A stretch of DNA of 64,000 nucleotides from Bretschneidera sinensis (Eukaryota > Streptophyta > Magnoliopsida > Brassicales > Akaniaceae): assembly GCA_023935145.1 (NCBI GenBank), contig CM043699.1, positions 146,620,536 through 146,684,535 of the forward strand. Reading direction: 5' to 3'. A program made the translations under genes and the position numbers. Positions 1 to 13,088 of this stretch are shown here, piece by piece; position 1 is the stretch's first letter, and each line of letters opens with the position of its first letter. The notes under the pieces were generated by a model. It was not told the DNA's origin. It ran no database searches and saw only the letters and a list, made by a program, of their open reading frames with translations.

Positions 1-2124
1 ACGATGGTGGATTCATGGGTGAGAGGCAGCAACATAACAGAGCTTATCAAGATCGAAAATGGGGCACTGTAACAGTCGAATTAATTCAAATAAAACAATG
101 AAATCCCCACAAACCAAATGTAATCCATAAATTAAAAAGAAAATTCAAAAATCAGACTCAGCTCCTAACATTTATTAAATGAATAGAAAAGCAAAACAAA
201 ATAAAAATGAAGAGGAAAATGGTAGAAAACCAGCCAAATTTGTTTAGGCGATTGCTATGGAGGAAGCCACTAGGTCTTGTAACAGTGGTTAGGAATAGGA
301 CCACAGGGGTGGTAATGACATAGACGACAAGTTCTTTAGCCGGATTTGAGGTACAACGCCCAGGAGAAACGAGGTGGCTCTTGCTTATCGCTAGCGGAGG
401 ACGATGGATTCGTGGGCTCCGAGCCAATCCCAAGTGTCGCGACTGACTGAGAATAATGGCATGGTGTTAGAGATAAGAGACAGTTTGGTGGCTTAGGGGT
501 TTTCACGGTGGAGAATGTGTGGAGGAGATGGCAGAGGAATTGCCAGCGATGAAGGTTTATATCTTTAGAGATGCCGCAACCGTTGCTGAAGAAATGAGGA
601 ATTAGTTTAGGGTTTTTTTTTTCTTTTTTCCTTTTTTTTTAATTTTCCCGAAATACCTTTCCTCCCCTCTATTATGAAAATTTCCTTTTTTCTCCTTTAT
701 AATACAATTAGTTTTCCTTGGAGAAATAAAAACAAAATCGCACACTTTGAAAAAATTTGCTAATCATACTTGAGATGTCTTTAACGGATCTACAATTTTC
801 TTCAAAACTTCAAATGAAATTTTTTGACAAAGAAGATGGTCAATGAAAAATCAAGGTGGAGTGAATGTAGGTTTTGAAAATATACTCCCATCGGAAAAGA
901 TAAACAAATGTCAAGGGGTGCTTTTGGGTTTTAGAAAACTAATTGATGAATTGTCATACTTTTTGACCGAAAAGGTAACATTGATTGAATGAATGAAAAC
1001 GACAATGGTGTTTTTGTAACTAAAAATCAAACTATGAATATGAAAAATGGTGTATGTGTAGGTTTTAAAAGCACGATGATGTGAGTGTAGGATTCGCTAT
1101 TCCTTAATGATGCGAATGTAATTTTTCCTAATATTTAATTATTTTCCCCAAAACACAAATATTGGTGATGAGAATCAACAAGAACCATTAAAGGATCGTG
1201 TGTCGGTTGAGGTTCGCATCAATGGGGCTTTGGCCTAGACGAGAAGGAAAACTATAATTCCTCACTCTCTCGCACCCTAATCTTCCAAACTTGGAATCTC
1301 TCGCGGACTAATGACAAGACTTTGGCCCCCTTCAACGTCAAATGGGACTTCTTGCCTGTTATCCTAGTTCGTGCTAGGGTAGTATGACCCTCCAAAATAC
1401 CGAAAATGGGTAATGTGCCTCAAGCCTAAAAAGGGTCTTTCCTCCCCGAATGATCCCTCTTACACCAAAAAAGGTGAAAAGATGTGGTCTTCACAAAAGT
1501 ACATAATTAGACAGGGCAAGAACAGAAGAAAGAAATTTGAATTCAGTGCAAAATTTCCAAATATTCATATATTGATGATAAGGGTAGTTAATAACATATT
1601 CAATGGGAAGATACAATTGGTCAGCTTTAACAACACTTAAAACAACCTTAGTTCTCGTTTTTGGGAAGAGAAATAGATGAGGAAGATTGCCAGTAGATAT
1701 AGTTGTCTTTATGGGAAAGAAGTGACCATTAAGATGAAAGAAGAAAGGCTGAAGAATGAGAAAAGTTTCTAAACGTATCAAACCTTGAGAAGAAGATGAG
1801 AATAGATCATTAAGGAGAGAGAGTGGCAGAATATGGGTTCAACTAGAGTAATTAATCATATAATTTTTTTTTTCTGAGAATAACTATGAGAGACGCTGGA
1901 CATCATTTTGGTTAAGGTTTATTTAACGTTATGCCTATTAGACCATATAATTTTAAGTGAATAGACATTTAATTTTTGATGAGGCACCTCCTTAATTCTT
2001 TTACATCGGTTATATATATAAAACGATACGTGAAACAAAAATGAATTTTTTATTAGCAATACTATTTCATTAAAAAATCATGTGATAACCAATGGGATCA
2101 TTCTAGCATTATAGTACCAGTGGT
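1..2124. other. Intergenic, no recognisable gene
   Basis: I see no gene that I can name here. There is a 91-codon open frame on the minus strand at 158-433, with a proline-rich start and a hydrophobic stretch, but no family motif, splice context or codon bias that supports it. The rest is AT-rich sequence with short homopolymer runs (poly-T near 607-650). A moderately GC-rich stretch at 1190-1470 could be the edge of a diverged repeat, but no termini or duplications are visible. Confidence 0.5.
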
Positions 2125-3084
2125 TGTAAGTCTATCAACATAGAAACATAGCGGAATTTTAAAAATTTATGCCAACAAACTTAAATCCCAAAAACTCTAT
2201 GAATGTATTAGAATGAGATAATCAGTAACCATACAAGGTTAGTGATTTATACATTTGCTTTAATGGAGATTTGTAGGAACTTTGAATCATGTTCACAAGC
2301 CGTTCAAGTGTCTAACCTCTAAGCGTATCCACTCGAGCAATGAAGAACTAAAGATCTCTAATTAAGGGTGGCCGAAAGCTGTAGAGTGCTAGTTCCTTGG
2401 GTTTTCAGTTTTGGCTTGTAAAGGGAGAGCCTAAGATTTGATCTTAGTCTCTCATAATAACTATTAAGGTTTCCATCAAATAGAAACCCTATTTATATAG
2501 AACTTCTACTCCTAAAAGCTTTAGGATTTCTAGAATTATATTTAAACCCTTGGTTTAATTTAATTTTTAAAAGTCTACCCATTTGCCTATTAATTTCTCT
2601 ATTTTTACAATTTTTCTATTGTATATGACCCCTTAGGTTCAATATTGCGCTAGCAGTAAGTCGTAACCATTACGCATCAATTGGACCCTGTCAAATTAAT
2701 TAAAACTCTTTTTAATTTTTCAAATTAAAACCCCTTTTAATTCTCCCTTTAATGAGAATTAATTAATTACCATGAATTTATGTGAGCCTTCCTATTGTTA
2801 GTTACTATGCAATTCAATCATTCCATCATGCAATGCCCTTGCTTAAACCTAAGATATGAAATTACTGTCAAACCTTAATTATTTAATCATATGTATCTTG
2901 ATCTCAAGTCCATAACTTAAATGATGAAATTAGAAACTTCTTTCTAATTTACACCCTATCTTGGCCAAAGAATTTCCATGTTATGATTTAATCATATCAC
3001 ATGGGGCATTCTCTCTCGTTTACTGAGAATAATGGATCATCTATTGTACACTCACATACCTCCATGCATAAGTGGTCATACCCA
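2125..3084 (-). repeat. Partial 3' LTR of a decayed Copia element
   Basis: This block is a direct repeat of 5252-5967: both start TGTAAGTCTAT on the plus strand and both end near a shared ACACTCACATACC..GGTCATACCCA segment. The two differ by many substitutions and by about 245 bp present only here. The element reads on the minus strand, so this copy is the 3' LTR. Integrase-coding sequence begins immediately to its right, so the LTR start and the RT/RNase H region were probably lost in one deletion. No target duplication was found beside it. Confidence 0.75.
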
Positions 3085-5251
3085 TGCTTAGAATTATCAT
3101 CAATAAAGGTAATGAAATAGGAGTAACCTCTTCCATTATAACTATTAGGGGCCCACACACGTCACTGTGTATCAACTTTAATACATATTTGGTTTTTTCT
3201 CCATGTCCACTAAATGGAGATCTAGTCATCTTCCCCATGAGACATGATTCATAAGCTAGATAGAATTCAAAATCCAATAGATCCAAGAATTCATCTTTTG
3301 CTAACTTGTTTCCACTATCCTCATTAATATAACCTAGTCTTAAGTGGCACATGTAGGAATGATTTACATCATTATATTTTTTTTTCCTTTGTTGTTCAAT
3401 ATGAAATAATTCATCATATACTTCTAGATTGTAAAGCTAAGTAATAAGTTTCTATGACTAATGTAGCAAACCTTGTTACATTTTCAAGGCGAATGTTGAC
3501 TTCTCTTATACTTGGTTTCATGTTTCTTCTCACCGTCAGCAAGCTATTGCAAATGTGAGAACCATACTCAATATTTAATACCCAAATAGAAGCATTATTA
3601 ACTAATAAGTTAATTTCATCGAGGAACAACTAAGATATACCTTCTGAAGGCTTGTCTTGTAAGGTGATCCTTACAATTTCTCTTCTAATATCCATCTTTG
3701 TCGCAACGGAAGCACTGTCTCTTCTCATTCTTGGCTTTTGAGGAACTTTCCTTGTTGATACCTCACATTGCTTTTAATGATTTTTTCTTCTTGTTTACGA
3801 CATTCTTGACTTTGGGCTTAGATGAGGAAGCCCTTATCGACAAGTATAATATTTATCTCAACTTTCTTGAATATTGCTTCTGCAATCTGTGAAAATGAGT
3901 ATGGAAGGGATTGAAGGATTATGTCATTACTTAACTCTATATCCGTACTGAAATGAGCCAGTCTAACAGCTCAATATATTTGATCATCTTTAATCCATGT
4001 TCATGGACTAATGATCCTTTGGGCATACTAACCCTAAAGATGTCCTTAGAGATTTGGAACCTTGCTTTGCAACTATACTCACCACACAACTCTTGTAGGT
4101 AAAGCAATATCACATAAATATTTTTCATCTTGTCATGTTGCTTCTAAAGCTCATTAGACATATATGCTAGCATGTAGCACTTATCCTCCATGTCATATTC
4201 TTGTCACTTCTCAAAAGTAGCCACCTCTTCTTTTAAAACATTCTCAACAATAGTTGTTGGAAACAACTGGTAAAGAACATAAACAATTTTCTCTTAATTG
4301 AGAACGCTTCTCAAATTCCTTGACCAATCTAGGAAATTGGACCAATCAGTTTGTTTGCACCAAGTATATGTGATAATGAGTTTAGTCATTGCGATCTACA
4401 ATATAACAACAGATAAATCTAGCGTATACTCATTTTATTAATACAGTAAAGATTTGGTCTTTAATCCAATTAGTACCTCCCACTACTCTTTTCAATTCCC
4501 ACGACCATTAACTTGGAAAGCGGAATACCCCTTTGGAATGTCTCCTAGTTGAGATTAGTATCTTATCACTTGCACACTATAGCCTTACGGTGACACAGCA
4601 AACTATAATGCACTTGATAAGTAGATAAATTTTATCATTTTCATCTCATGCAATTCCCAATCATAATTTAGCCAATCATAATCAGAATCTCAAGAACAAG
4701 CAAAAATTTGCAATTTTAAAAAAAAAAACCATTTTTTCTGATTTAAACATTATCTTGTTTTTTTAATAATATCTGAAAGCATACTTAGAATTTTGAAACA
4801 AGATCAGTGTAATATAAAATTAGACATTTGTATCTTTCTAATGCTTCCTAAAACGCTGCAATTTGATTTAAAATGAATAAATTATGACCGTTTGAAGTTG
4901 GACAAAAAAATTTGTTTACTATATATTTTTTTAAGAAATTTTTACGATTTGCTTTCCCAAATTTTTTTTTTTTTATGAAAAATTATACTTTCATCATCAA
5001 AATCATTCTTAATAAATCTTTATTCTTTAATATATTTCAAAAACAATCTACAATAATTTTATCATCATCATATGATGATAATCGATTCAAGAATACATTC
5101 TTGAATTTTCTTGACCCTAGAGTTTCACAAACCCTAATGAAATTTTTAGGATTTCATTTGTAGTCTAAAAACACTAAGATCAAATATTCTAAAGCTATAA
5201 CAATTGAATTAAACTCGCTCTAACAATCCACAGAGTTGGCTTTGATACAAT
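3085..5251 (-). pseudogene. Remnant Copia gag-integrase internal region
   Basis: Minus-strand frames carry a recognisable Copia pre-integrase and integrase start: at 3041-3352 there is CHLRLGY, then ESCLMGKM and HSDVCGP, which are GAG-pre-integrase landmarks. Weaker UBN2-type gag similarity occurs at 3937-4128 and 4150-4400. The primer-binding site, TTGTATCAAAGCC on the minus strand near 5236-5249, sits directly inside the LTR at 5252 and is a mutated version of the usual tRNA-Met-complementary TGGTATCAGAGCC. Reverse transcriptase and RNase H are missing. Many stops and frameshifts make this a dead copy. Confidence 0.75.
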
Positions 5252-6003
5252 TGTAAGTCTATAAGCATAGAAACACAACGAAAATTTAAATTTTTTATGT
5301 CAACAAACTTAAATCCCAAAATCTCTCAATGAATGTATTCGAATGAGATAATCACTCACTATAAAAGGTTAGTGATTTACACCTTTACTTTAATGGAGAT
5401 TGGTATGAACTTCGAATCGTGTTCACGATCCGTTCAAATGTCCGGTTTCTAACCGTATCCACACGAGAAATGAAGAACTAGAAATTTGCATCTAGGAGTG
5501 GAAGAAAATTGTAGAGTGCTAGCTCAAAGGATTTTCGGTTTTGGCTTATAGAGAGAGCTTAAAACCTGATCTTAATCTATAATGATAACTATTAGGGTTT
5601 CCATCAAATCGAAGCTATATTTATGTAAAACCTTTACTCCTAAAGGCTCCAAGATTTCTAGAATTATAATTAAATCAATGGTTTTATATAGAGCAATTTA
5701 ATCCTTCCATCATGAAATACGCCTGATTAAACCTAAGGTATGAAAATACTATTAAACCTTAATTATTTAATTATATTTATCTCGATCTCAATTCATAACT
5801 TAAATGGTGAAATTAAAAAACCCTTTCTAATTTTCACCCCATATTGGCCAAAGAATTTTCAAGCTATAACTTAATCAGATCACATAGTTCATTCTCTCTC
5901 TTTTACTAAGAGTGATAGATCCTCTATTGTACACTCACATACCTTCATACATAAATGGTCATACCCAATTACTACTTTTTATGTGGAGCATGATTAGAAC
6001 CAT

Positions 6004-7198
6004 TGCTGTGCGAGAATCTACCTAAATTAATAGGCAAATAATCGAACTTGTTTTACTTGCAAGTGCACAAGGTCAACAGTAGTATAGTGTGCAAATGCGA
6101 GATCATCTCCTCAAGGATTGATAAATTTCGATTTAGAATTAAGTTTGCAAAATAAAACGATAGAAATAAATATTGAGTTTGAATTAATAATGATAAAGGC
6201 GATATCCACCACTAATCATGCTACCATAATAAAACAATATGCCAATGCTTTACTCATGTCATGAATACCTAATGTTTGTCAACCTAAGGGCATGGTCCGC
6301 TCCTTAAACTATTGATTTCCCCAAGCAACGAGTTAGGCATGGTGTATACTTTAACTCTTTTCTTTCTTAAGGGATTCAGCATGGTGTATACTGAGTTGTT
6401 CCTTAAGAGAGCATAAGATCTATGGAAATCGACAACCACATGAGACCTAGGGCATGGTGTATACTCCCAGTTTCCCATGTTGATTAACTCAAGAACCTGG
6501 CGCGAATTTCTTTTGTTACTATTGTTAAACCCAGGACTCGTTCATCCTAATTGATTTAACTAACTAATCCATACCACATGCATACGTTGATCAAACTGAC
6601 ACATATGAGGAATTTAAATAAAAACAGGCATTAATCAAGTTAAGCATCACAACATAAATATCGCAAAGGCGCTAATACTGAATTATTGAGTAAACATAAT
6701 TAGGGCTTCAATCAAGCCCTTACTAAGAGTTAATTACACATAGTTGTAATGCTAAACATCTTCATAAAATAAAATAAAGGAAAGAAAAAACCTGAGAGAA
6801 AAGTCATCAATTCGTCTCCCAAAGCTCCAAACTGAAAAAAAAAAAAAAAAAAGTCCCTGTTTCTGTGTTTTACAAGCCTATTTACAAGGTTCTGAAGACA
6901 CCCCGAAACCCTAATTTTCAAAACAAGACCCGGACTCTTCTTTCCGAAATTGACTCTACCGTTTTACTGCACGCGTGCACTCGAGCGCTCGATCACACTC
7001 TTTTGTGCTAGATCGCACTTGGCTACTTCCAGGTCTTCCAGTTTTCTTCCTTAGAGTTTCAAAATGCTATCTTTTCTCCAAGAACCTATAAAAACACAGA
7101 AAACACAAAAATGAAGTAAAACATAATAAAATATGTAAACAAAGAGCTTAACAAATGTAAATTAAGGGGCTTAAATATGAATATTCAAGCACTTATCA
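6004..7198 (-). repeat. Solo LTR, family copy A
   Basis: This is a 1195-bp unit with TG..CA termini when read on the minus strand (it starts TGATAAGTGCTTGAATATTC). It is repeated at 7476, 11241 and 19076. The flanks are ACCAT (5999-6003) and ACCAC (7199-7203), a 5-bp target duplication with one mismatch. No primer-binding site, polypurine tract or coding region adjoins it, so it is best read as a solo LTR left by recombination between two LTRs. It includes a poly-A run of about 18 bp near 6835-6852. Confidence 0.85.
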
Positions 7199-7475
7199 AC
7201 CACATTTAAATAGCATTAAAGCATGATGACTTATACACAAGATATCTATGATGCCTCAAGTCCAAGGATCACTTACACAACTGTAGCATAACAACTCTTA
7301 TTGATAACCAATAAAATGTCCATTAATAATTGTTTAAGTCAAGTCAGTTCAGTGCACGTGTTCTCTAACAAGCACTACATAACTTGCTTTAGTGTCTCAT
7401 ACACTAATGACCACGAGATCAATCACCATCAACTCTTAGTGGAAACATAGTATGTACTAAACTATCTGAATTCAC

Positions 7476-8737
7476 TGTTGTTCCGATTATCTACCTAAAT
7501 TAATATGCAAATAATTGCACTCGTTTTACTTGAAAGTGTACAAGGTCTATGGTAGCATAGTGTGCAAGTGCGAGATCATTTCCACAGGGATTGGTGAATT
7601 TCTTTCTAGGACTAATTTCTTCAAATTTGAAAAGAGAAATAATAGTTGATTATGAGTGAATAACAATAATGAGAATATAGGACTACGATATCCACCCTAA
7701 TTATACTTTCCCACTAAGTAAAGTTTCAATGCTCTAGCCTTATCATGAATATCTAATGGTTGCCAACCTAAGGGCTTGGTCTACACCTTAGGCTATTGAT
7801 ATCCCTATGCAACGAGTTAGGCATGGTGTATACTCTAACTCTTTTCTCTCTTAAGGGATTCAACATGGGTGTATACTGAGTTGTTCCTTAAGAGAGCATG
7901 AGGGCTGTGGAGATCGGCAACCACACATGACCTAGGGCTTGGTCTGCTCCCGGTTTCCCATGTTGATTAACCCGGGAATCCGGTGTGGATATCCCTTGTT
8001 ACTAATGTCGAACCCAGGACTCGACCACCCAAATTGATCCGACTAACCTATCCATACCACATGCATATGTTAATCAGGTACATACATACGAGGAATTTAA
8101 ATACAAATAGGTATTAATCAAGTTAAACATTCAGACAGGGCTATAGCAAAGATAGTCAATGAATAGATATGTGAAAAAGCATAACTAGGGCTTCAATCGA
8201 GCCCTATAGGTGTTTAGTTACACATGCTAAGTAGAATAAACATGCTAAACATTATGAAAATAAAAACTAAAAACTAAAACCGAAGAAGACTCGGGAGACG
8301 AGTCGTCAATTCCTCCCCTAAGCTCTCTACTTCGAGTCCAGAACAAAAGATGATCTATTATATATTTTTACAAGGCTATTTATAGGGTCCCGAAACCCTA
8401 ATTCCTATTTGGAGTCGGAGGACTTCTTTTCAATTCTGGCTTCTGCCGCCTCTGGAGTAATTGCGCTCGAGCGTATGCGGGTTACGCTCGAGCGCAGGTG
8501 TGGGCTCGAGCCTTCTTCAAGTGCACTCTTATCCTTATGAGCTCGAGTGCACCTTGCTGGATGGCAAAACTTCATTTTTTTTTGTTCCTAAAAGCTCCAA
8601 TTTATTATCTTTTTGTTCAAGTCCTGAGAAAGACACATAAAATACGAAAATGAAGTAAAATCCATATAATTAGCTAGGTAAAGAGTCTAACAAGTATAAA
8701 TTAGGGGGCTTAAATATGACTATTTAAGCACCTGTCA
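7476..8737 (-). repeat. Solo LTR, family copy B
   Basis: This is a 1262-bp member of the same family, flanked by the perfect 5-bp duplication TTCAC (7471-7475 and 8738-8742). It lies in the same orientation as copy A, only 277 bp away. The middle holds a variable array of CTCGAG/CGCTCGAGCG motifs (8461-8553). Confidence 0.9.
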
Positions 8738-8742
8738 TTCAC

Positions 8743-10705
8743 TAATACCCTTCTTAGTAATCCTATGATTAGAAACATTTAATAATAAAGTTTAAAAAAA
8801 ATACATCTTATTAGCTCATCATGATGCTTATTTCTATTGCTTATATTTTATGGGCTTTATCATATAAACACATTTAATAGTTGTAATTAAAATATAATAA
8901 ATATTAGTACTGTCATAATTAATAATATTGTCAATAAATGAACAAGATTAGTTACAAGTAATATACCTAGACTTTGAATGCTATTGACTTGTTGGGTACA
9001 CTACTATCAGTGATTAGTGTCTATTGTATTATTCTCTTGTGAAATACTTTAACAATTAATAGTTAATAGATTTGTTTGAAGATATTTTTGTTGCTAATGG
9101 CTTGTGGAATTAATCATGAGGTTATATATTAGTATACTAAAATTAGGGCAAGAAAAAATTGTTGAATAGGGAATTAAAGAATTTTTAGTGAGTAGTTTCT
9201 ATACTTATCAGTTGCTACTTTGGGTGCATTATAGCTATATATACTGCAATGGATGCACATATTAAAAGTCATGGAAAATAGAGATTTACCATGTCATCAT
9301 GTTATTATCGTGTTTTAAAATTTATATATGAGAAAAAGGTTTGGAGGATTTAATAAAAAAATTTATGTTTATTAAGAAACTCATAAATGTGGTTAAAAAA
9401 TTGTCTTTCATGAAATTTGTAACATTTTTTTTTGAATCAAAAGCATATATACACATCATGTGGAAGTTTTTCTGCTGACTAAAAATAATTTTTCAATTTA
9501 AAAATAAATTATGTGGCCGTAAATTTAGATTTTTGATAATTGTCAGAAAAAAAATGAGACAGCTTATATTAGTTTTTGGGGCTCAATTGAGAAGTATGTT
9601 TTGAGAAAATTTTGAATATGTATTGCTTAGACATTTCTATTATTAAATGTATCAAATTTAATGATATATTTTTACATTGAAAATACAAGTAAAGTCCATA
9701 ACTTGTTATAACACGATTTGCTTATTAATTAAGAAGCGATATATATGATTCGACCCATCTAGCAGCATTATCGTAATGTGATTTTGCCCGTGGAGTGTAT
9801 TATGTAATTTAGCACGCCGAGGAGCATTATTTTATGATAATGCATTATTAAATTGTGAAATTGTACTGGCACTATATGTTAATGAATTTTTTTGTAAGTC
9901 GAATTTTGAGAATGACTAGTTCACTGAAGGCAAAACTTGTGAGTTCAGCTTGAGCCAGTGAAAGAAGTAGGTTAACATTGTGGGTAAATAAGATATTTAC
10001 TACCTACAATACAAACCCAAAATTTTTTTAAATGAAAAATAGAAAGATAAAATCTCTAGCTAGAGTCGAAAGGTTTGGATTTCATTGAGGGGGATAGGAC
10101 TTAAAACTCAAAGAATATGGAACCTTCTTTAAGGATGCCTAACCCAAAAATCCACCGTTAGAGTACATGCTTTTTTGTTCATCCCTAATGTGTAGATGTA
10201 CTTATTTTGTAATAAGAATGAGGGTTGAGTTTAATACTCTTGATGAAATCTTTGGCTCATTATAAGCAAGATGTTTTATTTCCATGAGCATCTTTGATGA
10301 ATTTCACCTATGTGGGTGTAGGAGTGGGCCACTCTCCATGAAAATATGTTGATTCTCTAGAGCACTCATGAATCAAGATAAAGCAAAGAGACAAAATGTA
10401 ATGGCTTTAAAACCTCAATGAGACATCTGGATTGTTTTGTCTTTTTTAGAAATTGTTGAAGAAACAAACACACACACACACACATGGAAAGGAGGAAAAA
10501 AGATAGTTACATATAAGACTGACTTCATACACCATATTTCAAAACTTAGTTCATTATTAACTTTGAAACAAAAATTACCGACTCACTAAGTAAATGTTCA
10601 TTGCATCACTATCTATATTATGCACAATAGTCTCTCTTTGAAGAAGAACAATATTATCCACTATTCTTCCTCCTCATTTTACTTTCTCTTCAACTTTTTA
10701 TTATT
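8743..10705. other. AT-rich non-coding stretch
   Basis: I find no convincing gene. The first about 260 bp look like the end of the decayed Copia LTR. The remainder is AT-rich with no open frame of interest. There is a short (CA)n run at 10468-10484. The stretch ends at the target duplication GTACT (10706-10710) of the next element. Confidence 0.5.
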
Positions 10706-11240
10706 GTACTTGTTGACTTTGTGTCTCAATTAAGATCATGATTAGCTTGATTTTGGTGATAATAAAACACTCTTTAAGTGTTTACTTATATGTTCAATGT
10801 CCAAGAAATTTTAATTCAATTCAGAGAATTTTTGGAACCTAAAGACCAAAAACAATGAAGGAATATGAAAAAGATTAACGGGTACAATCGACTGCGATTA
10901 TAAGGACAATCATATTCCATAATTTTATAAACTTTAGACAATCCATTTCCCACTATAACAGTTGACCGTAAGCCCAAAAATCTACCTTTGAAATTCATAT
11001 TTTCAAAGTGAAAATCGATTGTCCAAATATCACAATCGATTGTCTTGTTGTTGTAACGACTAGTTTTCAAATTTTGAATTGTGGGTCAGTGCATTTAATG
11101 AATTCAATGACTATATTTTATCTCCAACGGCTAGAAAACTTCAAGACACTATAAATAGAGCCTCAAATGTCATTTGAAAGAGAAAAACAATAATATACAA
11201 TAAGGATTAAAGTTAAATCTTCATTCTCGAGTCAAGAACT

Positions 11241-12511
11241 TGATAAGCGCTTAAATATTCATGTTTAAGCCCCTTAATTTACATTTGTTAAGCTCTTAGT
11301 TTACGCATTTTATTCTATTTTACTTCATTTTTGTGTTTTCTGTGTTTTTATAGGTTATTGGAGAAAAAGAAGCATTTTGGAACTCAAAGGGCAAAAGCTG
11401 GAAAAACTGAAGCTGCCTAGTGCGATCGAGCGCAGAAAGCCTGAGGTTGAGCGCACCAACGCTCCAGCCCCCAAGCCAGGATAGAGCACAACTTGCACTC
11501 GCACGCAAGAAGAAGGCTCGAGCACACATGCACTCAAGCGCACTAGTATGAGATCGAGCACACACGTACGACAGTAAACAATAAAACGGCATAACCTATT
11601 TTGGAAATAATGGTTCAGGTCTTATTTTGGAAATTAGGGTTTCTAGGTGTCCTTAGAACCCTATAAATAGGCCTGTAAAACATAGAAACTATACTTTTAA
11701 TCTTCTCTTTAGTTTGGAAGCTTTGGGAGAGGAATTGACAACTCTTCTCTTGGGTTTATTCTTTCCCCTTTATTTTTACTTTATGAAGATGTTTAGCATC
11801 ATAGCCATGTGTAACTAACTTCTTAGTAAGGGCTTGGTTGAAGCCCTAATTATGTTTACTCCATAATTCAATATTGGCACCTTTGCAATATTTATGTTGT
11901 GATGCTTTAATTGATTAATGTCTGTTTTTATTTAAATTCCTCATATGTGTTTGCCTGATCAATGTGTGCATGTGGTATGGATTAGTTAGTTGAATAAATT
12001 TGGATGATCGAGTCCTGGGTTCAATAATAGTAACAAAAGAAATCCACGCCGGGTTCTTGGGTTAATCAACATGGGAAACTGGGAGCGGACCAAGCCCTAG
12101 GTCTCGTGTGGTTGTCGATTTCCACAGATCCTATGCTCTCTTAAGGAATAACTCAGTATACACCATGTCTAACTCGTTGCTTAGGGAAATCAATAGTTTA
12201 AGGAGTGGACCAAACCCTTAGGTTGACAAACATTAGGTATTTATGACATATTTAAAGCATTGACATATGGTTTTATTGTGGTAGCATGATTGATGGTGGA
12301 TATCAAGTCTCTACTCTTTTATTATTATTATTCCAAACTCAATATTTATTTCTATCTTTTTATATTGCGAAACTAATTCTAAATCGAAATTCACCAATCC
12401 CTGTGGAGATGATCTCGCATTTGCACACTATGCTACTGTTGACCTTGTGCACTTGCAAGTAAAACAAGTTCGATTATTTGCTTAATAATTTAGGTAGATT
12501 ATCGCACAACA
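11241..12511 (+). repeat. Solo LTR, family copy C (inside the outer element's left LTR)
   Basis: This 1271-bp unit reads TGATAAGCGC..CGCACAACA on the plus strand and is flanked by the perfect duplication GAACT (11236-11240 and 12512-12516). It is the only one of the four copies on this strand. It interrupts the left LTR of the outer element: the sequences on both sides rejoin to match the right LTR. Its variable CGAGCGCA-type array lies at about 11420-11575. Confidence 0.92.
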
Positions 12512-13088
12512 GAACTCTATTCTTGAGCTAAGAGTTTTAGAGAGAGAAAATATTGAGTTGTAATATTCATTAAGATATCTCTATCTAGTTTGTTTGTTTC
12601 AAACTTCTTCATCAAATCATCTTGTAAAATAGCTGGTATAACTCTTGAGAGAATTTGTAAGTGAGTTTTTTAGTGTTGGGCATAAAATCTTGGGAAGAAA
12701 AAACACTTAAAATTATTGTATACTGTTTGAACAATACCCATGAAGTTGTTTGTTCTTGTTAGTGAAACCTTCAATGAGGAGCCTTGAAGAGAGTAGACGT
12801 AGGTGCTTAAGTTGAGACTGAACCACTATACATTGTTTGCATCTTTCTATCCCTTAACTCCTTTACACATTGCATAAATACTTACTTTACTTGTTCATAT
12901 TTATATCGAAGTATTTATGCTTGATTGCTTTATGGTTGAAGTTTAAATATTATTGAGCAATCATATTTATCTTCCTTGTGCTTTAATTGATAAAAGGTTG
13001 AATTCTTTAAAATTGTAATTATTTATAATCAATGTAATTCACCCGTTTAAGTTTTTCACTATTGCCATTGTTATATTTTGGATTAACA

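Larger units (their letters stand above)
5252..9003 (-). repeat. 5' LTR of the decayed Copia element, split by two solo LTRs
   Basis: The block 5252-5967 matches the LTR at 2125-3084. Sequence beyond it, in the gaps 5968-6003, 7204-7470 and 8743 to about 9000, reads like the continuation of a typical plant Copia LTR (for example the segment with CTATGATGCCTCAAG at about 7246). I infer that the complete 5' LTR runs to about 9000 and was later hit by the solo LTRs at 6004-7198 and 7476-8737. The outer end is approximate, because no matching target duplication was found. Confidence 0.5.

Noticed and set aside
158..433. 91-codon minus-strand ORF as a gene
   Set aside because: No family motif, no splice context, and the hydrophobic end comes from a T-rich stretch.
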